From the NCBI GenBank assembly GCA_903928045.1, contig CAIYPH010000873.1, positions 1 through 8,690 on the forward strand: a stretch of DNA of 8,690 nt, written 5' to 3'. The translations under genes and the position numbers were made by a program. Shown piece after piece: positions 1-4,761 of this stretch. This DNA is from an uncultured Rhodospirillales bacterium. Its GTDB lineage: Bacteria > Pseudomonadota > Alphaproteobacteria > Acetobacterales > Acetobacteraceae. The notes under the pieces were generated by a model that did not search any database, was not told the origin of the DNA, and worked only from the letters and a program-made list of their open reading frames with translations. Numbering within the stretch: position 1 is the first letter of the stretch; each line of letters starts with the position of its first letter.

Positions 1-1046
1 GCGACATCCATCCCGTCCTGCCGTCGGTGACGGCGCTCTACCCCTACATGACGCAGCAATGGCGGCATTATCTGGAGACCTATGGCACCAGCCTGCGCCA
101 GGGCCATCAGGCCGGGGTGAACCCCTATCCCAAGGCGCAGCCTAACGCCGCGCGGCGGGATTCCTGGCCCCCCAACGGCGGCGCCCCGGGCACCGATCTC
201 GACTTCATCCGCGCCCAGCACCTCGATGCCCACAACATCGTGCTCGGCATCTGCAACCCGCTCACCCCCTCCGGCCAGGGGCTGCTCAACCCCGGCCTGT
301 CGGCGGCGATGTGCCACGCTAACAACGAGTGGCAGTGGCACTCCCTCGTCACCCCCGAGATCCGCCTGCGCGCCTCGATCGTGGTGCCGTACGAAAACCC
401 CGAAGCCGCGGTGGCGGAAATCCGCCGCTATGCGGGGAATCCCGCCTTCGCCCAGGTGCTGCTGCTCGGCCGCACTGCGGACCTGCTCGGCAAGTTCGCC
501 TATCGCCCGATTTTCCGCGCCGCCGTGGAGGCGGGGCTGCCGGTCGCCATCCACGCCTTCGGCTATAGCGGCCAGCCCATCACCGGCAGCGGCTGGCCGT
601 CCTTCTACATCGAGGAGATGATCGGCCACGCCCAGGCGGCGCAGGCGCAGCTGATCTCCATGGTGATGGAGGGGCTATTCGAGGAGATGCCGGAGCTCAA
701 AATCATCATGGTCGAGGCCGGCTTCGCCTGGCTGCCCGCCCTCGCCTGGCGGCTCGACACCACCTGGGAGAAGCTGCGCGACGAGACGCCGCATCTCACC
801 ATGCGCCCGTCCGACTATATCCGCCGCCACGTCTGGCTCACCACCCAGCCGATGGAGGAGCCCGAGCCGCGCGCCCATCTGCGCGACACGATGAACTGGA
901 TCGGCATGGATCGGCTGCTGTTCGCGACCGACTATCCGCATTGGGATTTCGATGACCCCGCCCAGGCGATGCCGCTGAACCTCACGCCGGAAGAGCGCCA
1001 CGCCTTCTTCATCGGCAACGCCCGCGCCCTCTACCGCCAGGACTGA
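1..1046 (+). CDS. Amidohydrolase-2 family metal-dependent hydrolase, 5'-truncated
   Basis: This is a TIM-barrel amidohydrolase of the amidohydrolase-2 type, the superfamily that holds decarboxylases and lactone or amide hydrolases using a divalent metal. The frame is open to the window edge. Codons from position 3 read DIHPVLPS, which resembles the N-terminal metal-binding D-x-H strand of the family. The true start is therefore upstream, and the GTG at 27 is internal. Counting from that GTG, further family marks are the barrel-strand His in LPVAIHAFG (His176, codon 552-554), VEAGFAWLP (about 230-238) and the C-terminal FATDYPHWD with the conserved Asp (about 299-307). The 3' end, NARALYRQD, is typical (N-A-x-x-L-Y). 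The stop lies 4 nt before the permease start, which implies co-transcription and suggests that it processes a transported compound. The substrate cannot be told. The fold is secure; the exact reaction is not. Confidence 0.9.
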   Translation, partial: DIHPVLPSVTALYPYMTQQWRHYLETYGTSLRQGHQAGVNPYPKAQPNAARRDSWPPNGGAPGTDLDFIRAQHLDAHNIVLGICNPLTPSGQGLLNPGLSAAMCHANNEWQWHSLVTPEIRLRASIVVPYENPEAAVAEIRRYAGNPAFAQVLLLGRTADLLGKFAYRPIFRAAVEAGLPVAIHAFGYSGQPITGSGWPSFYIEEMIGHAQAAQAQLISMVMEGLFEEMPELKIIMVEAGFAWLPALAWRLDTTWEKLRDETPHLTMRPSDYIRRHVWLTTQPMEEPEPRAHLRDTMNWIGMDRLLFATDYPHWDFDDPAQAMPLNLTPEERHAFFIGNARALYRQD

Positions 1047-1050
1047 TCCG

Positions 1051-1914
1051 TTGCAGCGTGCGATGTGGCTGTTCATGGCGCCGAGCGTCGCGGTGATGGC
1101 GCTGGTGCTGCTCTACCCCTTCGGCTCCGCCCTTTACTACAGCTTCACCAGCTACTATCTCGGCGGCACCAATACCCATTTCGTCGGGCTCGACAACTAC
1201 ATCGCCTTGCTCTCCGAGCAGCGCTTCTGGGCGGACATGCTGACGACGATGATCATCGTGCTGTGCAGCGTCGGCCTGCAATTCGTCGTCGGCCTCGCGG
1301 TGGCGCTGATGCTCTACGCGCTGTCGGGCGGGGTGCGGGTGATTTCGCTGCTGAACTTCCTCCCCCATGTCGTCACCCCCGTGGTGGCCGGGATTTTCCT
1401 CAAATGGATGTTCGTCGGCCGCTGGGGCCTGCTCGACGCCACCCTCATCGGGCTCAACATCTTCCCGCCGGACTGGCTGGGCGACCCGCTCTGGGCGAAA
1501 TTCAGCGTCATCATGGCCGATACCTGGAAGTTCATGCCCTTCCTGATGCTGGTGCTCTACGCCGGGCTGCAAAGCTTCGACACCTCGCTGCTGGAGGCCG
1601 CCCAAATCGACGGCGCCACCCCCTGGCAGCGCCTGCGCCACGTCATCCTGCCGATGATGAAGCCGCTGATCCTGTTCGTGCTGGCCATCCGCATGATGGA
1701 CGCCTTCCGCTTCTTCGATCTCGTCTACGTCCTCACCAATGGCGGGCCGGGCACCGCCACCGAGACCATCACCCTCTACACCTACCAGCTCGCCTTCCGC
1801 ATGCTGGAGATCGGCCGCGCCTCGGCCCTCGGCGTGCTCACCCTCCTCGTCGTCGCCGGCATGATCGTGGGCATGATCCTGCTGATGCAGCGCGGCGGAC
1901 GGGAGGCGATCTGA
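1051..1914 (+). CDS. ABC transporter permease, carbohydrate type (MalF/UgpA-like)
   Basis: Inner-membrane subunit of a binding-protein-dependent ABC importer of the sugar (CUT1-like) class. The 287 residues hold about six hydrophobic segments: residues 7-30, 63-90, 103-122, 150-172, 203-225 and 258-280. Between the fourth and fifth lies the cytoplasmic EAA loop that docks on the ATPase, EAAQIDGAT...RHVILP (182-201). The motif LTNGGPG (228-234) and the following TYQLAF are typical of MalF/UgpA-like permeases. There is no large periplasmic insertion like that of E. coli MalF. The start is uncertain: TTG 1051 gives the longest form and ATG 1063 is in frame, and neither has a strong Shine-Dalgarno. 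The gene lies 4 nt after the amidohydrolase and overlaps the next permease by one base (TGATG), so the two are translationally coupled. The transported substrate is unknown. Confidence 0.93.
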   Translation: MQRAMWLFMAPSVAVMALVLLYPFGSALYYSFTSYYLGGTNTHFVGLDNYIALLSEQRFWADMLTTMIIVLCSVGLQFVVGLAVALMLYALSGGVRVISLLNFLPHVVTPVVAGIFLKWMFVGRWGLLDATLIGLNIFPPDWLGDPLWAKFSVIMADTWKFMPFLMLVLYAGLQSFDTSLLEAAQIDGATPWQRLRHVILPMMKPLILFVLAIRMMDAFRFFDLVYVLTNGGPGTATETITLYTYQLAFRMLEIGRASALGVLTLLVVAGMIVGMILLMQRGGREAI

Positions 1915-2738
1915 TGCGGCGCAAGGCGCGGATGCAGGCCATCCTCCTGGCCGCCCTCATCCTGTTCACCTTCATCAACCTCGTCCCCATAATCTGGGGC
2001 TTCCTCATCTCCATCAAACAGCCCGCCGACGCCTTCGCCATTCCGCCCCGGCTGATTTTCGAGCCGACCGCGGAATTCCACATCGACGTCTGGGTGAACC
2101 GCGGCTTCCTCTCCTTCCTGCTCAACAGCGCCATCATCGCCGCCGCCACCGTGCTGATCTCGGTGCCGCTGGGCACGCTCGCCGCCTACGGCCTGGCCCG
2201 CACCCGCACCAAGCACGCGGGGAAGCTGCTGTTCGGCCTGCTGACCATCCGCATGTTCCCGCAGATCCTGCTCGCCATCCCCTTCTTCGTGATGGCCCGC
2301 TGGCTCGGCATGATCGACACCTTCCCGATGATGGTGATGGCGATGGTGGCGATGAACCAGCCCTTCACCATCTGGCTCATGCGCAGCTTCTTCGTCGACG
2401 TCCCCGTGGAACTCGACGAAGCCGCGATGATCGACGGCTGCAACCGCTGGCAAGCCTTCCTGCGCGTGGTGCTCCCCGCCGTCCGCCCCGGCCTCGGCGT
2501 CACCGCGCTGTTCTCCATGCTGCTGGCCTATAACGAATTCCTCTTCGCCCTCATCCTCACCGGCCAGCACACCAAGACCCTGCCGGTGGCGATCGCCGAA
2601 TTCGGCGGCGAAGACATCAACTACTGGTCAATCTCCGCCGCCGGCGCCATCGGCATCATGCTGCCCGCCGTTATTTTTACCCTCCTCGTGCAGCGCCATC
2701 TGATCCGCGGGCTGACGTTTGGGGCCGTGAAAGGGTGA
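1914..2738 (+). CDS. ABC transporter permease, carbohydrate type (MalG-like)
   Basis: Second permease of the same importer, which should pair with the preceding one to form the membrane channel. It has 274 residues with an N-terminal hydrophobic segment (about 8-33), further segments near 66-92, 104-130, 135-155, 190-215 and 240-260, and the EAA loop DEAAMIDGC...LRVVLP (168-188). The SMLLAYNEFLFALILT stretch and the C-terminal RHLIRGLTFGAVKG are hallmarks of MalG-type subunits. ATG 1914 is chosen because it overlaps the previous stop (TGATG) and has a good Shine-Dalgarno, GGGAGG at 1901-1906, 7 nt upstream. No ATPase or binding-protein gene follows, so those would have to lie upstream of the window. 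The stop is followed within 6 bp by repeat copy A, which may mark the end of the operon. Confidence 0.94.
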   Translation: MRRKARMQAILLAALILFTFINLVPIIWGFLISIKQPADAFAIPPRLIFEPTAEFHIDVWVNRGFLSFLLNSAIIAAATVLISVPLGTLAAYGLARTRTKHAGKLLFGLLTIRMFPQILLAIPFFVMARWLGMIDTFPMMVMAMVAMNQPFTIWLMRSFFVDVPVELDEAAMIDGCNRWQAFLRVVLPAVRPGLGVTALFSMLLAYNEFLFALILTGQHTKTLPVAIAEFGGEDINYWSISAAGAIGIMLPAVIFTLLVQRHLIRGLTFGAVKG

Positions 2739-2744
2739 AAGGGG

Positions 2745-2795
2745 AGGAAGCGCTTCTTTTTTGGAAAAAAAGAAGCAAAAAACTTTTATTCGTTT
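2745..2795 (+). repeat. Dispersed palindromic element, copy A
   Basis: A 51-bp A/T-rich unit that stands out from the GC-rich surroundings. It begins with the 10-bp perfect palindrome GAAGCGCTTC (2747-2756). The second half of this joins an 11-bp hairpin, GCTTCTTTTTT (2752-2762) against AAAAAAGAAGC (2766-2776) with a 3-nt loop. After it comes AAAAAACTTTTATTCGTTT. Copy B matches it at 50 of 51 positions in inverted orientation, and copy C is a slightly shorter relative. It starts 6 bp after the stop of the second permease, so it could form the 3' end of that mRNA. The U-rich part is separated from the stem by an A-run, so it is not a textbook Rho-independent terminator. Confidence 0.9.
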
Positions 2796-2805
2796 AAGGG
2801 GTTCG

Positions 2806-2836
2806 GGCTTCGCCGACTCCGGCGGGCGGCGAGGCC
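2806..2836 (+). other. GC-rich hairpin downstream of repeat copy A
   Basis: GGCTTCGCCG (2806-2815) can pair with CGGCGAGGCC (2827-2836). This gives ten base pairs including one G-U wobble, around an 11-nt loop. No T-run follows. It sits 11 bp beyond copy A, after the permease operon and before the promoter of the proline-rich gene. It could support transcription termination or mRNA 3'-end protection, or be a chance structure in very GC-rich DNA. Confidence 0.4.
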
Positions 2837-2882
2837 GCGCGCGGCGCTGGGAGAAATTTATTCTAACTCGACGTTTTTATGA

Positions 2883-2911
2883 TTGACAGTCGAAGCCGCC
2901 TGCACTATATT
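2883..2911 (+). promoter_or_regulatory. Sigma70-type promoter of the proline-rich gene, leaderless
   Basis: A perfect -35 box TTGACA (2883-2888) is followed after exactly 17 bp by TATATT (2906-2911), which has five of six matches to the -10 consensus. Transcription should start about seven bases after the -10, at 2918 or 2919. The ATG of the proline-rich gene is 2919-2921. There is hence no room for a 5' leader or Shine-Dalgarno, and the transcript is predicted to be leaderless. The local A/T-rich stretch before it (2851-2885) supports a real promoter. Confidence 0.75.
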
Positions 2912-2918
2912 CCGCGCC

Positions 2919-3590
2919 ATGAGCAACCCCGCCACCTCCTCCATCCTGCGCGCCGCCGAAGCGGCGCGGCGATTGAGCGCCATCGCGCTCTGGTTCGCCG
3001 CGCTCTTCGGCCGGATTCTGCCCGGCGCACGGCGGTGGAGTGAGCAGGCCGAGGCTTGGCTCTATATCGACGCGACGATGACCAGGTTTGCCGAACTGCT
3101 GGAGCGCCTCGCCGCCGGCGAAATCGAGCCGCCCGCGCCCCACGCACGCCCGGACTCCCTCCGTAGCCCGAAATCCCCGCGCGCGCCCACCCCGTCGCGC
3201 AATGTCCGCGCCTCGCGCGCTCCCCGCCCCATCCTGCCCAAGCGCGCCACCCCGCCCGCCACCCGTCCGCGCGCCCCGCGCCCGCACCCCACACCTGAAA
3301 ACCGCGCCAAACCCGCCCACCCCACCCCGGCGAAGCCCATGAATTCAAAAAACCGCCCCCACGCCCCAAGTTTCCGCACGCCCATGTCATTACGAATTAA
3401 TAAGGAAAAACCCACTCTCCCCGAAAGCCCCCAAAGCCAAACGGATAAAAGTTTTTTGCTTCTTTTTTTCCAAAAAAGAAGCGCTTCCTTCCTCCCTCCA
3501 AGCCCCCGGTTTGACAATCCCGAGCCAGGCGTTTTTCTTGCCCGCACGAAGAGATGTGCCGCATCGCGCGGTGCCGGAGGGAACGCATGA
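2919..3590 (+). CDS. Proline/arginine-rich small protein of unknown function, C-terminus uncertain
   Basis: The function is not recognised. From ATG 2919 the frame gives 223 residues. An N-terminal part of about 68 residues looks folded and helical. It has an amphipathic/hydrophobic stretch, LSAIALWFAALFGRILPG (19-36), that may touch the membrane, then WSEQAEAWLYIDATMTRFAELLERLAAGEI (40-69, with W40, W47 and the acidic/leucine pattern). From residue 70 to about 150 it is a disordered, basic tail of Pro, Arg, Ala and His. GC-ending codons hold in this frame up to about 3342, which supports real coding that far. Beyond that the frame enters repeat copy B, whose translation (KSFLLLFFQKR) is unlikely to be native protein. 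A -1 shift at 3347-3353 would instead give a 160-residue product ending PHAHVITN at tandem TAA stops (3398-3403). Start 2919 is set by the promoter that ends 7 bp before it. The zero-frame stop overlaps the ATG of the next gene. Confidence 0.6.
   Translation: MSNPATSSILRAAEAARRLSAIALWFAALFGRILPGARRWSEQAEAWLYIDATMTRFAELLERLAAGEIEPPAPHARPDSLRSPKSPRAPTPSRNVRASRAPRPILPKRATPPATRPRAPRPHPTPENRAKPAHPTPAKPMNSKNRPHAPSFRTPMSLRINKEKPTLPESPQSQTDKSFLLLFFQKRSASFLPPSPRFDNPEPGVFLARTKRCAASRGAGGNA
3347..3353 (+). other. Possible -1 frameshift heptamer (A AAA AAC)
   Basis: In the zero frame of the proline-rich gene the codons are TCA AAA AAC (3345-3353). This puts A AAA AAC in the X XXY YYZ register known for -1 ribosomal frameshifting. 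A -1 shift continues at 3353 as CCG CCC CCA CGC and ends at TAA TAA (3398-3403) after 15 more codons. I see no convincing stimulatory stem or upstream Shine-Dalgarno-like spacer. A one-base indel in the six-A run of an ancestral gene would leave the same picture. Confidence 0.35.
3439..3489 (-). repeat. Dispersed palindromic element, copy B (inverted)
   Basis: On the minus strand this 51-bp unit equals copy A except for one base (ATCCG instead of ATTCG near its end), including the GAAGCGCTTC palindrome (3478-3487) and the GCTTC-T6/A6-GAAGC hairpin. It faces copy A across about 640 bp that contain the proline-rich gene. No minus-strand gene ends beside it, unlike copies A and C beside their genes. 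It is read through by the zero frame of the proline-rich gene. Confidence 0.9.
3511..3539 (+). promoter_or_regulatory. Possible promoter of the ThDP-enzyme gene pair
   Basis: A perfect TTGACA (3511-3516) lies 21 bp beyond repeat copy B. With 17-bp spacing the -10 would be TTTCTT (3534-3539), which keeps only three consensus positions, so the call rests mainly on the -35 box. It would leave a leader of about 40 nt before ATG 3587, with room for the strong Shine-Dalgarno at 3576-3581. It would let the gene pair be expressed independently of the permease operon. Confidence 0.4.
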
Positions 3591-4138
3591 CGACGGGCGA
3601 CGCAGCGAGTGCTACCAGGGCCGAGCCGAGCTGGCCGGATGACATCTATGATCTGCTGAAGACCCATAACATCCGCCAGGTCGCCTTGGTGCCGGATGCC
3701 GGGCATTCCCGCCTCATCCGCCGCTGCCTGGCCGATAATGCGATGCAGGTCACCACGCTGACCACCGAGGAGGAGGGCATCGCGCTGATGGCCGGCGCCT
3801 GGCTTGGCGGCGACAAGAGCGTGCTGCTGATGCAGAGTTCCGGCGTCGGCAACTGCATCAACATGCTGTCGCTGGCGACGGTTCATCGCACCCCGATGCC
3901 CATGATCGTCACCATGCGCGGCGATTTCGGCGAGTTCAACCCGGCCCAGGTCCCGATGGGCCACGCGACCCAGGCGGTGCTGGAGGCGATGGGCACTCTG
4001 GTCCATCGCGCCGACCGGGTGGAGGACGTGGCGCCGACCGTGGACGCCACTTTGCGCCTGGCCTTCAACACGTTCCGCCCCACCGCGACCCTGATCGGCC
4101 AGCGCGTGCTCGGCGCCAAGACTTTCGGGAAGGATTGA
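3587..4138 (+). CDS. ThDP-dependent enzyme, alpha subunit (pyrimidine-binding domain), sulfopyruvate decarboxylase-like
   Basis: Separate N-terminal half of a thiamine-diphosphate enzyme, 183 residues. It carries the Pyr domain only, as in the alpha subunits of sulfopyruvate decarboxylase (ComD) and related phosphonopyruvate decarboxylase-like proteins. Key marks are QVALVPDAGH (31-40), the cofactor-activating glutamate region TTEEEGIALMAGAWLGG (59-75), LMQSSGVGNCINML (81-94) and MIVTMRGDFGEFNP (106-119). ATG 3587 is chosen because GGAGGG (3576-3581) lies 5 nt upstream and the family N-terminus is short. Longer in-frame starts (such as 3554) add nothing recognisable. The beta subunit starts 4 nt after the stop; the two should assemble so that the active site lies between Pyr and PP domains. 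The 2-oxo acid substrate cannot be told, and decarboxylase is inferred from the family. Confidence 0.85.
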   Translation: MTTGDAASATRAEPSWPDDIYDLLKTHNIRQVALVPDAGHSRLIRRCLADNAMQVTTLTTEEEGIALMAGAWLGGDKSVLLMQSSGVGNCINMLSLATVHRTPMPMIVTMRGDFGEFNPAQVPMGHATQAVLEAMGTLVHRADRVEDVAPTVDATLRLAFNTFRPTATLIGQRVLGAKTFGKD

Positions 4139-4142
4139 GCCG

Positions 4143-4748
4143 ATGGCATTGACAGGACAAACCGGCCGGCTCGACCGCCGCGACCTCACCGCCGCGGTGC
4201 TGCGCGATCGCGGCGACATGCTGGTGGTCGCCGGCCTCGGCGCCCCGGCCTGGGACATCACCGCGGTCGGCGACTGCGCCGAGAACCTGCCGCTGTGGGG
4301 CGGCATGGGCGGGGCGACGATGATCGGCCTCGGCCTCGCCATCGCCCAGCCCCGCCGCAAGGTGCTGGTCATCACCGGCGACGGCGAAATGCTGATGGGG
4401 CTTGGCAGCCTCGCCACCATCGCCGTCAAACGCCCGCCCAACCTCGCCATCCTCGTGCAGGACAACGAGCACTACGGCGAAACCGGCATGCAGGAGACCG
4501 CCACCGGCCACGGCGTCGACCTCGTCGCCATGGCCCGCGGTGCCGGCTTCACCCGCACCATGTTCGTCACCTCAGAGGCCGAGGTGCCAGCCTTGCATGC
4601 CGCCATCCACGCCGAGGGCCTGTTCTTCGCCGTCGCCAAGATCGAGGCCACGCCGAAGAAACTCGTGCTCCCCCCGCGTGACGGCGCCGTCCTCCAGGCC
4701 CGCATGCGCGCCGCGGTGCTGGGGCCGGAGGCGTATCACCAGATGTAG
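4143..4748 (+). CDS. ThDP-dependent enzyme, beta subunit (pyrophosphate-binding domain), sulfopyruvate decarboxylase-like
   Basis: Partner of the preceding subunit, 201 residues, carrying the PP domain that holds the ThDP diphosphate through Mg2+. The ThDP motif begins GDGEMLMGLGSLATIA (79-94) and closes at VQDNEHYGETG (105-115, Asn108), close to the family GDG-x(24-27)-N spacing. The upstream LPLWGGMGGATMIGLGLAIA (49-68) is the conserved glycine-rich entry found in ComE-like proteins. ATG 4143 follows the alpha stop by 4 nt, with AGGA (4131-4134) as a likely Shine-Dalgarno inside the alpha gene, so translation is probably coupled. It ends 13 bp from the oppositely oriented secreted-protein gene, with no clear terminator between. 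The substrate is unknown; sulfopyruvate, phosphonopyruvate or another 2-oxo acid would all fit the fold. Confidence 0.87.
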   Translation: MALTGQTGRLDRRDLTAAVLRDRGDMLVVAGLGAPAWDITAVGDCAENLPLWGGMGGATMIGLGLAIAQPRRKVLVITGDGEMLMGLGSLATIAVKRPPNLAILVQDNEHYGETGMQETATGHGVDLVAMARGAGFTRTMFVTSEAEVPALHAAIHAEGLFFAVAKIEATPKKLVLPPRDGAVLQARMRAAVLGPEAYHQM

Positions 4749-4761
4749 GGACGCGCCTTCG

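Noticed and set aside
27..29. GTG at 27 as the true start of the amidohydrolase
   Set aside because: The frame upstream encodes DIHPVLPS, which resembles the conserved N-terminal metal-binding segment, so the gene begins before the window.
1065..1913. In-frame upstream extension of the second permease to position 1065
   Set aside because: The extension reads His/Arg-rich nonsense out of frame with the first permease. The real start is ATG 1914, with its Shine-Dalgarno and TGATG overlap.
1782..2570. 262-codon open frame on the - strand opposite the permeases
   Set aside because: It is a Glu/Gly/His/Gln-rich antisense shadow of GC-rich coding sequence with no domain.
3062..4465. 467-codon open frame on the - strand across the proline-rich and ThDP genes
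   Set aside because: It runs antisense to two genes with clear ThDP motifs and through repeat copy B. The translated protein has no recognisable motif and shifting composition.
4727..4760. Weak hairpin at the convergent gene ends as a bidirectional terminator
   Set aside because: The stem is about seven pairs with a wobble and a 20-nt loop, and no T-run lies on either side, so chance pairing is likely in this GC-rich DNA.
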